Below are positions 44,256 through 52,972 of a DNA stretch of 64,000 nucleotides, one piece after another (within the stretch, counting starts at the first letter, position 1; every line of letters begins with the position of its first letter). The stretch is from Corallococcus soli (GTDB lineage Bacteria > Myxococcota > Myxococcia > Myxococcales > Myxococcaceae). The position numbers and the translations under genes were made by a program. The notes under the pieces are model-generated. The model saw only the letters and a list, made by a program, of their open reading frames with translations, was not told the origin of the DNA and ran no database searches. The DNA is taken from the NCBI RefSeq assembly GCF_014930455.1, contig NZ_JAAIYO010000008.1, positions 288,367 through 352,366 on the forward strand, read 5' to 3'.

Positions 44256-45887
44256 TCAGCCCCGCCGGTCGCGCAGCCGCGTGTACGTGTACGAGACGAC
44301 CAGCAGCATCACGCCCAGCAGGATGAAGGTGAGCACCCGCTGATCCGGCGGCAGCCGCGCCACTTCCACCAACACCAGTCGCCCGAGCGCGAGCCCCATC
44401 ACCGCCAGCGCGGCCAGCCGGTACCACCGCTCGCGCACCGCGAAGCCCAGGCCGAAGAGGAGGAAGGCCGCGATGACCCAACCCAGGGTGATGAGCCCGG
44501 AGGGCATCCGCGCGCCAATGAGCGCCACCAGGGACAGGCCCGCGCCCACCGCGCACACCGCCGTGAACAGCGTCCGCGTCTCCGGTTCGGGGAGTCCGGC
44601 GACGCGCACCGTCCCGCCGCGCTCCACCAGCACGAACGCCGTCACCAGCCCGGCGAGCAGCGTCAGCCGCCCCGGCGTCTCCCACTCGCACGCCGCCAGC
44701 GCCACGAAGAGGATGAGCACGCCCACGCCGCGCAGCACCGGGGACTCCACCCCGCGCGCGGCCAGCCCCGCCACGAGCCCCGTCACCGTCCAGGCCGCCA
44801 CCAGCGCGACGTCGTCGTAGCGGGCGGGCATGGCCAGCGCGAGCGTCACCGCCGCCAGCGCCAGGTACGCGTGCATCAGCCCCACGGGCGCGCGCTGGAG
44901 CCGGGCCACCGCCGCCCCCGCGCCATGGGCCACGGCGACGATGAGCAGGAAGCTGAAGAGGTGCGGCTCCTGATCCTGGGAGACCTCGTACGCGCCCAGT
45001 GACGTGAGCCCCACCCAGTTGAGCAGCGTGAACGCGAGGCTCGCGCGGAGGGGCAGGTCGCGCGGACGGGCGAGCAGCGCCACGGAGAACAGCAGGAAGT
45101 AGAGCGCGAGGAAGCCCAGGCTCAAGAAGAGCCGGTCGTCCTCGGGGGCGCCGGGGGCCATGTGGCCGGTGCGCACCGCCCAGACGACGTGCGTGCTGTA
45201 GACGGCCACGAGGCTGGACAGCGGCACGATGACCCAGCGGTTGCGCACGAGGAAGAACAGCGCGCCCGCCGCGAGCAGCGTGGTGGACAGCAGCGTGAAC
45301 GCGGTGATGTCACTGAGCATCCCGGTGTGCAGCCCCAGGAACAGCGCGATGCCCGCCACCGTCTCCGACTGCATCCGGTGCGCGATGGTGACGATGGCCA
45401 CCACGAACGCCGCCAGCAGCACCAGCGCCAGCACCTGGCTGTCGATGACCCGCACCGACGGGATGAAGTGCAGCGCGTAGGTGACGAAGTACGCGAGCGC
45501 CAGCCCACCGCCGAAGACGATGCGGCCGAAGAGTTCGTTGCGCCGCGACAGCCACAGCCCGAACGCGCCCAGCCCCGCGCTCAGCAGGTAGCCCGCGCCC
45601 ACGCGCGCCAGCATCCCCAGCTCCCCGAAGCGGTAGGTGATGAGGTACGCGATGCCGATGATGAGCGCCACGATGCCCAGCCGGCTCAGCCAGTAGGTGC
45701 CGACGTGGGCCTCCAGGTCCCGCCGCTCGGGCTCGGAGGCGGGGGGCGCGGCGGCGGGCGGCGGCGACACGGGGCGCGCTGCTCCGGGCGCCTCCAGCTT
45801 CGCGAGCCGCGTCTCCAACGCGGCCACCGTGGCCTCCAGCCGCCTCACCGCCTCCCGCAGGTCCTGGCCTTCACCTTCGTCCGACAT
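44256..45887 (-). CDS. DUF2339 polytopic membrane protein
   Basis: 543 residues. An N-terminal coiled-coil (LREAVRRLEATVAALETRL, residues 10-28), a Pro/Ala linker, then about 16 hydrophobic segments from residue 65 on. The block GTYWLSRLGIVALIIGIAYL at the first helix is the mark of the DUF2339 family. Function unknown; members sit in the inner membrane. No operon partner is evident: the YebC gene upstream is 45 bp away on the same strand. Confidence 0.85.
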   Translation of the reverse strand: MSDEGEGQDLREAVRRLEATVAALETRLAKLEAPGAARPVSPPPAAAPPASEPERRDLEAHVGTYWLSRLGIVALIIGIAYLITYRFGELGMLARVGAGYLLSAGLGAFGLWLSRRNELFGRIVFGGGLALAYFVTYALHFIPSVRVIDSQVLALVLLAAFVVAIVTIAHRMQSETVAGIALFLGLHTGMLSDITAFTLLSTTLLAAGALFFLVRNRWVIVPLSSLVAVYSTHVVWAVRTGHMAPGAPEDDRLFLSLGFLALYFLLFSVALLARPRDLPLRASLAFTLLNWVGLTSLGAYEVSQDQEPHLFSFLLIVAVAHGAGAAVARLQRAPVGLMHAYLALAAVTLALAMPARYDDVALVAAWTVTGLVAGLAARGVESPVLRGVGVLILFVALAACEWETPGRLTLLAGLVTAFVLVERGGTVRVAGLPEPETRTLFTAVCAVGAGLSLVALIGARMPSGLITLGWVIAAFLLFGLGFAVRERWYRLAALAVMGLALGRLVLVEVARLPPDQRVLTFILLGVMLLVVSYTYTRLRDRRG

Positions 45888-45932
45888 GGACTCCCCTCGT
45901 GCACCCGCGCGCGGGGGCCGGACGCCGGGACC

Positions 45933-46661
45933 TCAGGCCAGGTTGTGGAAGACGTGCTGCACGTCGTCGTCCTGCTCCAGCATGTCCACCAGCTTGAGGA
46001 CCTCCTGGGCCTGCTCCTCGGGGAGCTCCTTGAGGGTGCCGGGCAGGGGGATGTACTCGGACTCCGCGGACACGGGCGAGATGCCCTTGGCCTCGATGGC
46101 GGCCTGGAGCTTGCCGAAGTCGGAGAACTTGCAGCGCAGCAGCAGCTGCTTCTCGCCCTTCTCGCCGGTGCTCTCGCCCATCTCCTCCAGGCCGTGGTCG
46201 ATGAGCTCCAGCTCCAGCTCCTCCGGGTTCACCCCTTCGGCGTCCAGGCGGATGGTGCCCATGCGCTCGAACATGCGGGACACGCCGCCGGAGGTGGCCA
46301 TGCTCCCGCCCAGCTTGGTGAACGGGAAGCGGACGTTGGCCACGGTGCGCACGATGTTGTCCGTCGCCGTCTCCACCAGCACGCCCACGCCGTGGGGCGC
46401 GTAGCCCTCATAGAGGACGATCTGGTAGTCGGCCTGGTCCTGGCCGCTGGCGCGCTTGATGGCGCTCTCCACGTTGTTCTTCGGCATGTTCGCCGCGCGG
46501 GCGTTCTGGATGGCCCGGCGCAGCGCGGAGTTGGAGGTCGGGTCCGGTCCGCCGGCCTTCACCGCGATCACGATGTCCTTCGTGATGCGCGTGAAGATCT
46601 TCGCCATCTTGTTCCAGCGGGCGAACATCGTCGCCTTGCGTGTCTCGAAAATGCGTCCCAT
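45933..46661 (-). CDS. YebC/PmpR family protein
   Basis: 242-residue YebC-family protein, full length. The N-terminal helical domain carries [18 protein letters not shown] and [20 protein letters not shown]; further on are [16 protein letters not shown] and [10 protein letters not shown]. These are the standard family blocks. Family members act as transcriptional regulators or, by recent evidence for the family, ease ribosome stalling at polyproline. The first residues ([16 protein letters not shown]) are a variant of the usual GHSKWANI start. GGAGG lies 4 bp before the ATG. Confidence 0.92.
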   Translation of the reverse strand: MGRIFETRKATMFARWNKMAKIFTRITKDIVIAVKAGGPDPTSNSALRRAIQNARAANMPKNNVESAIKRASGQDQADYQIVLYEGYAPHGVGVLVETATDNIVRTVANVRFPFTKLGGSMATSGGVSRMFERMGTIRLDAEGVNPEELELELIDHGLEEMGESTGEKGEKQLLLRCKFSDFGKLQAAIEAKGISPVSAESEYIPLPGTLKELPEEQAQEVLKLVDMLEQDDDVQHVFHNLA

Positions 46662-46712
46662 GGTGCCTCCAATTATATCGCGGCCCGCCCGGGTGGGACG
46701 GGTTTCGCACGG

Positions 46713-47726
46713 TCATGCGCGCGGGAAGCGGCTCGCCAGCGCGTCGGCCAGGGGGCCCGCCCCGGTGCGCAGGGGGTCCACGCACGGCAGCCCGTGCGCG
46801 CGGCCGGTGGCCTCCAGCAGCGCGAGGGCGGCGTCCTCGCCCAGGTGTTCGGTGTTGATGGCGATGCCGGTGCACTGGATGGCGGGGTTCGTCAGCCGGC
46901 CCTCCAGCACCGTGCGGTCGATGACGTCTTGAATCGACGGCAGCGCGTGCTTCACGCCGCGCATCGTGGTGCGCGTGGGCTCGTGACAGACGATGAAGGC
47001 GTCCGGCTGCGCGCCGTGCAGCAGGCCCAGCGTGACGCCCGCGAAGGAGGGGTGGAACAGCGACCCCTGGCCCTCCACCACGTCCCAGTGGTCCGCGTCG
47101 TTCTCCGGGGTGAGCCACTCCGCCGCGCCCGCGACGAAGTCGGACACCACGGCGTCCAGCGCCACGCCGCGCCCGGAGATGAGGATGCCCGTCTGGCCCG
47201 TGGCCCGGAAGTCGGCCTTCCACCCGCGCTGGCGCAGCTCCTTCTCCAGCGCCAGCGCCGTGTACTTCTTGCCCACCGCGCAGTCGGTGCCCACGGTCAG
47301 CACGCGCAGGCCCCGGCGCTTCGTGCCCTTGCCGGTGGCGAAGTCCTGATCCGGGAAGCGCACGTCGTGCAGCTTGCGCCCGTGTCGCGCCGCCGCGGCG
47401 GCCACGGCGGGGAAGGAGGCCAGCCGCTTGTGCAGGCCGGTGGCCAGGTCCAGCCCGGCCTCCAGCGCCTGCGCGAGCGTGGCGATCCACGCGTCCGCCA
47501 GCACGCCGCCCGGGTTCACCACGCCGACCACCAGAGTGCGCGCGCCCCGGGCCCTGGCTTGCTCCAGGTCCAGGTCCGGCAGGCCACAGTCGGCGGCGCA
47601 GCCGGGCAGGCGAAGCTGACCCACGCACCACTCCGGCCGCCAGTCCACGATGCCGTGGGCCGTCTTGGCCGCGAGCTGATCCTTCACGTCTCCCAGGAAG
47701 AGCAGGTAGGGCTTGTCGATGTCCAC
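46713..47726 (-). CDS. DUF1611 family protein (DgcN-like N-acyltransferase)
   Basis: 337-residue protein with an N-terminal Rossmann-like domain (ARTLVVGVVNPGGVL) and a C-terminal P-loop domain (GTDCAVGKKYTALAL). Later blocks are GQGSLFHPSFAGVTLG and HEPTRTTMRG. This matches the DUF1611 family; some members are now known as D-glutamate N-acetyltransferase DgcN. The usual partner, a dipeptide epimerase DgcA, is not adjacent. A GTG at 47726 is the only sensible start. Confidence 0.85.
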   Translation of the reverse strand: MDIDKPYLLFLGDVKDQLAAKTAHGIVDWRPEWCVGQLRLPGCAADCGLPDLDLEQARARGARTLVVGVVNPGGVLADAWIATLAQALEAGLDLATGLHKRLASFPAVAAAAARHGRKLHDVRFPDQDFATGKGTKRRGLRVLTVGTDCAVGKKYTALALEKELRQRGWKADFRATGQTGILISGRGVALDAVVSDFVAGAAEWLTPENDADHWDVVEGQGSLFHPSFAGVTLGLLHGAQPDAFIVCHEPTRTTMRGVKHALPSIQDVIDRTVLEGRLTNPAIQCTGIAINTEHLGEDAALALLEATGRAHGLPCVDPLRTGAGPLADALASRFPRA

Positions 47727-47771
47727 GCGCCAGCGCCTTAGCACGGCGCGAAAAGGTCGTGGAATTGGCGC

Positions 47772-47799
47772 GGGGAATAAGCACGACACCGGACGTAAC
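47772..47799 (+). promoter_or_regulatory. ECF-type promoter motif, site A
   Basis: GGGGAATA (47772-47779), 14 bases, CGTAAC (47794-47799), 53 bp before the first lipoprotein ATG. The same motif and spacing occur at 48494 and, with small changes, at 52929; a related site precedes the sigma gene at 49239. Confidence 0.65.
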
Positions 47800-47852
47800 A
47801 GGTCCGTGCCCGACGCATCCGGGCGCTTCCCCGTACCCGCCGGAGTCGTCCC

Positions 47853-48488
47853 ATGCGCTTCACCGCTTCGTCCGCCGCGCTCCTGTTCGCCGCCTCGCTC
47901 GCCACCGCCTGTGGGGGGCCGCTGGAGCAGGAGGACCTCGCCAGCACGAGCGACGAGCTGGTCATCGGCCCCATCGGGCCGGGGCCCATCATCCCGAGCC
48001 CGGTCCTGCAGTGCATTGGCAGCGACACGGTGCTGGCGCAGCCGGACGGCGCCATGGCGTACGCCTACTGGAGCTGCTCGGCCCCCACCCAGTTCCACGG
48101 GACGTCCAATGACGCGACGTACACCCAGCCGGGGTGCAAGGACCGCTTCGTGACGGAGGTCGCGAGCCTGGGCGGCAACGTCGCCTTCCCCTTCGTGGAG
48201 GCCATCCCGTCGTCGGCCATCACCACGCAGGCCGCCTGCAACGCGCTGTTCGTCACGGCCGCCGCCTGGGGCAAGTTCAACGGCGTCTGGTCGGGGCTGG
48301 GCACCGCCAGCGGTTCGGGCGTGTGGACCCCGCCGTATGGCAGCCGTCCCGGCTCCTGCAACGCGCGGATCTACTTCCCCGCGGAGGACGGCTACGACGC
48401 GATCCGCGTGGGCGGCCTCGCGACGTCGTATTCCACCACCCGGATCCGCGTTCGCACGGGCGTCAGCGTCCTTGGAAAGATCTGCTAG
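47853..48488 (+). CDS. Lipoprotein, paralogue 1 of a tandem pair
   Basis: 211-residue lipoprotein, with signal peptide ending LATAC (C20). The mature part has about five further cysteines and the blocks VLAQPDG, RFVTEV, FVEAIPS and TRIRVRTGV, all shared with the next gene. Signal sequences of the two are nearly identical at DNA level, so the duplication is recent or the region is under conversion. Function unknown; probably displayed on the outer membrane. It is preceded by an ECF-type promoter motif, which ties it to the sigma factor at 49308. Confidence 0.85.
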   Translation: MRFTASSAALLFAASLATACGGPLEQEDLASTSDELVIGPIGPGPIIPSPVLQCIGSDTVLAQPDGAMAYAYWSCSAPTQFHGTSNDATYTQPGCKDRFVTEVASLGGNVAFPFVEAIPSSAITTQAACNALFVTAAAWGKFNGVWSGLGTASGSGVWTPPYGSRPGSCNARIYFPAEDGYDAIRVGGLATSYSTTRIRVRTGVSVLGKIC

Positions 48489-48493
48489 CCCCC

Positions 48494-48521
48494 GGGGAAT
48501 ATGCGCGGGCCCCGGCGTAAC
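48494..48521 (+). promoter_or_regulatory. ECF-type promoter motif, site B
   Basis: GGGGAATA (48494-48501), 14 bases, CGTAAC (48516-48521), 55 bp before the second lipoprotein ATG. It begins 5 bp after the stop codon of the first lipoprotein, so the second gene probably has its own promoter. Confidence 0.65.
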
Positions 48522-48576
48522 TCCAGGGAGAACCCTCCCGGGTTCCCCTTCGCCCCACCTTCCGGAAGCCCATCCC

Positions 48577-49200
48577 ATGCGCACCACCCCCACCTTCGCC
48601 CTCCTGTTCGCCGCCTCGCTCGCCACCGCCTGTGGAGGCCCTCTGGAGGACGAGCCCCAGCCCAGCGAAGACGCGTCCCTCGCAAGCCAGGAGCAGGGCG
48701 TGGACGAGTCCTGCGTGGGCACGGGCGTGGTGCTGGCGCAGCCGGACGGCACGTCGGTCACGGCCACCTATCCGCGCTGCTCGACCGCGGACTTCGCCGG
48801 AGCGTCCACCAATGGCTCCTACGATCAGACGTCGTGCCCCCGCCGCTTCGTGACGGAGATCACGAACCTGAATGGCACGTACGCCCGGCCCTTCGTGGAG
48901 GCCATCCCCTCCACGTCCAACATCACGGAGAGCGGCTGCAAGGGCATGCTGGTCGCGGGCGCCGCGTTCGGCTACGCCAACGGCGTCTGGTACGGCCTGG
49001 GCAACGTCAGCGCCGCGGGCATCTGGCACCCGGCGACCACGGGCCCCTTCTCCTTCCCGGCCTTCTGCCAGCTGCGCTTCAACATCGGCAGTGGCGGGTC
49101 GGGCTATAGCAAGATCCGGGTGACGGGCATCGGGGCCGCGCTCGGTGTCTTCCCCACCCGGGTGCGCACGGGCGTGAACATCGGAAACGGCCCCTGCTAG
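48577..49200 (+). CDS. Lipoprotein, paralogue 2 of a tandem pair
   Basis: 207-residue lipoprotein with lipobox LATAC (C19). Shares VLAQPDG, RFVTEI, FVEAIPS and RVRTGVNIG with paralogue 1, and conserved cysteines in similar places, but the middle differs. Beta-rich and without a catalytic motif. It lies directly upstream of the ECF sigma gene, on the same strand, with its own motif copy at 48494. I infer that it is a regulon member, perhaps the sensed or protective surface protein. Confidence 0.85.
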   Translation: MRTTPTFALLFAASLATACGGPLEDEPQPSEDASLASQEQGVDESCVGTGVVLAQPDGTSVTATYPRCSTADFAGASTNGSYDQTSCPRRFVTEITNLNGTYARPFVEAIPSTSNITESGCKGMLVAGAAFGYANGVWYGLGNVSAAGIWHPATTGPFSFPAFCQLRFNIGSGGSGYSKIRVTGIGAALGVFPTRVRTGVNIGNGPC

Positions 49201-49238
49201 CCCCCCGGTCGGCCTTGCGGGGGCGGCTACCTGCCCGG

Positions 49239-49266
49239 TGGGAACCGCACGGGAGGGTATCGTCGG
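49239..49266 (+). promoter_or_regulatory. Probable autoregulatory ECF promoter of the sigma factor gene
   Basis: TGGGAACC (49239-49246), 14 bases, CGTCGG (49261-49266), 41 bp before the proposed GTG start. The GGGAACC/CGTC pair is close to a classic ECF promoter, and its spacing equals that of sites A, B and C. Confidence 0.5.
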
Positions 49267-49307
49267 ACTTCGCGGCCGGGGCCGGGCCTGCTAGGAACGG
49301 CCCCGTG

Positions 49308-49919
49308 GTGTTCCGCCCGCGATCGCCCCGCGCCGTCCCCCGGCCCGGGGAGTCCTCCGCATCCGAAAAGGAGGGGACCCCGGCTGCCCGCTCGGACGCC
49401 GCGGAGTTCCAGGCGCTCGTCGCCCGGTGCGCGCCCGCGTTGGAAGAGCGGGCCCGCATCCTGTGCCGGGGGCGCAACCCGTCTGACGCGAAGGACCTGT
49501 TGCAGGAGACCTACGAGCGGGCCTTCCGCGCGTTTCATACGTATGACCGGTCCGCGCCCCCCATGGCGTGGCTGGCGTCCATCCTCGTTCGACGCTTCCT
49601 CGACTGGTGCCGGCACGACCGGCGCCACCCCCACGAGGAGTTCACCGACGCGATGGGGGACACCCTGGCGGAGGCCGAGGCGCCGTCGGAAATCTGGGCG
49701 CACTACACGCTTGAAGACGTGTGGAGCGCGGTGGAACAGCTTCCCCCGGAGCTGCGCGAGGTGGTCCGAATGAAGGACATGGAGCGACAGAGCTACGCGG
49801 AGATCGCCCGGCGGCTCGGCATCCCGTCCATGACGGTGGGCACCCGCCTGTTCCGCGCGCGCAAGAAGCTCAAGGAGCTGCTCCTCGCCCGACAGGGAAG
49901 CGCCGAGGTCCCGTCGTGA
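49308..49919 (+). CDS. ECF-type RNA polymerase sigma factor
   Basis: About 203 residues. Region 2 is visible as DAKDLLQETYERAFRAFHTY and MAWLASILVRRFLDWCRHDRR; region 4 as LPPELREVVRMKDMERQSYAEIARRLGIPSMTVGTRLFRARKKL (cited in parts: LPPELREVV, SYAEIARRLG, TVGTRLFRARK). There is no region 3, as in extracytoplasmic-function sigma factors. GTG at 49308 (or the one three bases earlier) is the likely start, with TAGGAACGG upstream. Its TGA overlaps the GTG of the next gene, which encodes the predicted anti-sigma protease fusion, so the pair is translationally coupled. Confidence 0.9.
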   Translation: MFRPRSPRAVPRPGESSASEKEGTPAARSDAAEFQALVARCAPALEERARILCRGRNPSDAKDLLQETYERAFRAFHTYDRSAPPMAWLASILVRRFLDWCRHDRRHPHEEFTDAMGDTLAEAEAPSEIWAHYTLEDVWSAVEQLPPELREVVRMKDMERQSYAEIARRLGIPSMTVGTRLFRARKKLKELLLARQGSAEVPS

Positions 49920-52918
49920 CGCCGATGTGCGAACAGCTCGCCGCCTTCGTGGACGGAGAGCTGACCCCCGAGGAAGCACAGGCCTTCAGCGTCCACCTGG
50001 CGGAGTGCGCGGAGTGTCAGGCGGGGCTGGAGGATCAGGTCCAGGCGGGCCTCGCGGTCCAGGCCGCGGCGGAGGCCCGGGCTCCTGGGCCCGTCGCATC
50101 GGACTCGGACGCGCCCCGGCGCGTGGCGGCACCCCCCATGCGCTCGGAGCGCCCCCGCCCGCCCCGGGCCCCGGCCTGGGATCGCCGGCGCGTGGTGGGC
50201 TTCGCCGCGGCGGCCGCGGCCGTGGTGCTCGCCGTGCTGGCGGTGGTGCGGCCGTGGCGCGCGGCTGACGCGCCCCGGGAGCTGCCGTTCGCGCTCGCGT
50301 CGGCGCGTCCCCTGGAGGGGCGGCTGAGCCACCCGGGCCTGGAGGACTACCGCCCCCTGGCCACGATGCGCAGCGGCACGGCCGGGCGGCCGGAGCTGAA
50401 CCTGACGACGATGGCGGCGCTGGAGCAGCGCGGCGATCTGCACGGGCTCGCGACCGCCTACCTGGCCTCCGGCGAATTCGAGCGCGCGGCGGACCTCCTG
50501 GAGAAGCTGCCGCCGTCGCCCGCCGTCCTGGGGGACCTGTCGCTCGCGGCGCTGGGGCTGGGCCAGCCGGAGCGCGCGCTGGGGCTGGTGGAGGCGGCGC
50601 TGGAGGAGGCGCCAGACGACGCGCGACTGCACTGGAACCGGGGGCTCTCGCTCCAGGCGCTCTCCCTGGAGCTGGCCGCCGCGGCGGAGTTCCAGCGGGC
50701 CGCGCAGGCGAAGGAGCCGGGCTGGAGCACGGAGGCGCGTGAGCGCGCGGACGGCCTGCGCAAGGGGGCGCTGGCGCGGCGGGACTCGTGGCAGGCGATG
50801 AACGCGGCCGGCATGGCCCTGGCGCTGGAGGGCACGCCCTATCCGGCCACGATGGCGCGGCGCAACCCGGACCTGGCGCGGCTGTACCTCTACCATGCGC
50901 TGCGCGCGGCGCCGTCCGTGGAGCGCGTGCTGGCGCTGCTGCCGCTGGCGGGGGTGCTGGATGACGCTACCCGAACGAAGACGGCCACCGCCTACGTGGC
51001 CCGCGTGGCGGAGGCGGACTTCGCCCGGCGCGGCCCGCTGGCCCAGACGTACCGCGCGGTGCTGGAGGGCACGGAGACGCTGGTGGGGGCGCGCGCGGAC
51101 GCGTACCTCGCGAAGCTGCGGCGCTCCGGCGAGCGCGACCTGCTGCTGGGCGCGGTGCTGCTGCTGCACCAGGAGGACCAGCACGTGGAGGAGCTGGCGG
51201 CGCTGGTGCGCCAGTCCGGGGAGCCCGCCTGGTACGAGGCACCGCTCGCGCGAGGCCGGGCCCAGGCCGCGCTGGCCCGGGGCGACACGGAGACGGCGCA
51301 GCGCTCCCTCCAGGAGGGCCTGACGTCGTGCCGCGGCGCGGGCTTCCAGTACCGCTGCGTGGACCTCCAGCAGCACCTGGCCGCGCTCTACAACCGGCTG
51401 GACCGGCGCAAGGAGGCCGAGGCGCTGGCCCGCTCCGCGCTGGAGGAGGCGTTCCGCACCGACAGCTGGTTCCAGGAGGAGGTGCTGCTGTCGGACCTGG
51501 TGACGAGCGCGCGGCTGCGCCACGCCCCGGCGCTGGCGCGCGCGTACCTGGACGAGTACGTCCAGCGCGCGCCGGAGGACTGCGCGCGGCGTTCGGAGTA
51601 CCACCACGCGAGGGCGCTGCTCGCCGTGGAGGACCTGGATGCGAGGGCCGCCCGGCGCGAGGTGCAGGACGCGCTCGGCTGTCCCACCGCGCCCACGCTC
51701 CTGGAGATCGCCGTCGCGGGAGACCTGCTGCGCCTGGAGGGCGGCACGGTGCCGGGCCGCGAGCTGGACCGGGTGCGCGAGCGCATCCGCCTGCTGCGCG
51801 AGGATTCGTCCCTGTCGGCCGGTGACCGGCTGCTGCTGGACCACCTGGAGGGGCGCATCCTCATCGAGCGCGACCGCGAGGCGGGCCAGCGGCTCCTGCG
51901 CGGCGTCATCACCGGCTCCGCCCTGAAGCGCTCCTCTGACATCGAGGCGCGCAAGGCCTGGTCCCACAGCCACCACGTCCTGGTGATGGACGCGGGGCAC
52001 GCGAAGGAGTGGGACGCGGCGGTGGCGCTGCTCGCGGAGGAGCTGGACCGCACCGCGCCCCCGTCGTGCCTGCTGGCCCTGGCCGGCCAGGACGAACGGC
52101 TGCTCTTCGTCGCCCGGGGACCGGACGGCAAGGCGGAGGGCGTGTACCTCGACGCCCTGAAGCGGCCCCTGCGCGAAGGGGTGCCGGAGGTGCCCGAGCG
52201 CCTGCGCCAGGTCGTTTCGGCGTGCGAGTCGGTGCGCGTGCTGGCGGAGCCCATCCTCCAGGGGCGCCCCGGGCTGCTGCCACCGGAGCGGGCCTGGAGC
52301 TACCTGGCCCCGGGCGGGCACCGCGTCGCCGCGCCGGCCGTGGCGCCCGCAGCCAAGCGGCTCCTGGTGTCGGACGTGGAGCCGCCCGCGGCGCTCGGCC
52401 TGCCGCGCCTGATGCCGTGGAAGGGCGAGCCGGGGCCGGGAGACGTGCACCTGCGGGGCCGCGCCGCGACGCCCGAGGCGGTGCTCGCGGAGATGGCGGA
52501 CGCCACGGAGGTGGAACTGCACACGCACGGCCTCTCCGGCACCGGCCTGTCCGACGCGGCCTTCCTGGCGCTGTCCCCGGATGGGGCCGGCCGCTACGCG
52601 CTGACGGCGGAGGACCTGGAGGGCCACACGCTCAAGGGCGCCCCGGTGGTGCTGCTGGCCGCGTGCGACGCGAACGTCGGCGCGTGGCGCTACCACGCGG
52701 TGTGGAGCCTGCCGTCCGCGCTCATCCAGGCGGGCGCGCGCGCGGTGGTGGCGCCGTCCACGCAGGTGCCGGACGTGGAGGCGGGGGCCTTCTTCCAGTC
52801 GCTGCTGGAGGCCCTGCGGCGCGGCGTTCCTCCCGCGCAGGCGCTCCGCGACACGCGGGTCCGGTGGCTGGAACAGGGCAGCGCGAAGTGGGTCCAGGAT
52901 CTGGTCGCGTTCGAATAG
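49916..52918 (+). CDS. Anti-sigma zinc finger - transmembrane - TPR - CHAT protease fusion
   Basis: 1000 residues. The N-terminus is an anti-sigma zinc finger: C5, then H27-x3-C31-x2-C34. A Pro/Arg linker leads to one membrane helix (about 93-111). Then about 700 residues of helical repeats of TPR type. The last 170 residues match the CHAT (caspase HetF-associated) protease fold, with H871 in LHTHG and C917 in LLAACDAN as the likely dyad, and later AVVAPSTQVPD. With the zinc finger inside the cell, the TPR and CHAT parts would face the periplasm. I infer that sensing by the TPR/CHAT part releases the sigma factor, perhaps by proteolysis of itself or of a partner. GTG start overlaps the sigma stop (GTGA). 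Confidence 0.88.
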   Translation: MTPMCEQLAAFVDGELTPEEAQAFSVHLAECAECQAGLEDQVQAGLAVQAAAEARAPGPVASDSDAPRRVAAPPMRSERPRPPRAPAWDRRRVVGFAAAAAAVVLAVLAVVRPWRAADAPRELPFALASARPLEGRLSHPGLEDYRPLATMRSGTAGRPELNLTTMAALEQRGDLHGLATAYLASGEFERAADLLEKLPPSPAVLGDLSLAALGLGQPERALGLVEAALEEAPDDARLHWNRGLSLQALSLELAAAAEFQRAAQAKEPGWSTEARERADGLRKGALARRDSWQAMNAAGMALALEGTPYPATMARRNPDLARLYLYHALRAAPSVERVLALLPLAGVLDDATRTKTATAYVARVAEADFARRGPLAQTYRAVLEGTETLVGARADAYLAKLRRSGERDLLLGAVLLLHQEDQHVEELAALVRQSGEPAWYEAPLARGRAQAALARGDTETAQRSLQEGLTSCRGAGFQYRCVDLQQHLAALYNRLDRRKEAEALARSALEEAFRTDSWFQEEVLLSDLVTSARLRHAPALARAYLDEYVQRAPEDCARRSEYHHARALLAVEDLDARAARREVQDALGCPTAPTLLEIAVAGDLLRLEGGTVPGRELDRVRERIRLLREDSSLSAGDRLLLDHLEGRILIERDREAGQRLLRGVITGSALKRSSDIEARKAWSHSHHVLVMDAGHAKEWDAAVALLAEELDRTAPPSCLLALAGQDERLLFVARGPDGKAEGVYLDALKRPLREGVPEVPERLRQVVSACESVRVLAEPILQGRPGLLPPERAWSYLAPGGHRVAAPAVAPAAKRLLVSDVEPPAALGLPRLMPWKGEPGPGDVHLRGRAATPEAVLAEMADATEVELHTHGLSGTGLSDAAFLALSPDGAGRYALTAEDLEGHTLKGAPVVLLAACDANVGAWRYHAVWSLPSALIQAGARAVVAPSTQVPDVEAGAFFQSLLEALRRGVPPAQALRDTRVRWLEQGSAKWVQDLVAFE

Positions 52919-52928
52919 GCTCCTGGCT

Positions 52929-52956
52929 CGCGAATATCGCCGTCTCCGCGCGTAAG
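52929..52956 (+). promoter_or_regulatory. ECF-type promoter motif, site C
   Basis: CGCGAATA (52929-52936), 14 bases, CGTAAG (52951-52956), between the stop of the CHAT gene and the ATG of the exported protein, 16 bp before it. Same spacing as sites A and B. It would let the exported protein be made at higher level than the sigma/anti-sigma pair. Confidence 0.55.
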
Positions 52957-52972
52957 GGATCCGGGAGGATTC

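Noticed and set aside
46672..46677. TATAAT on the minus strand just before the YebC gene
   Set aside because: It lies only about 11 bp from the ATG and next to the ribosome binding site, with no -35 box, so it is unlikely to be the promoter.
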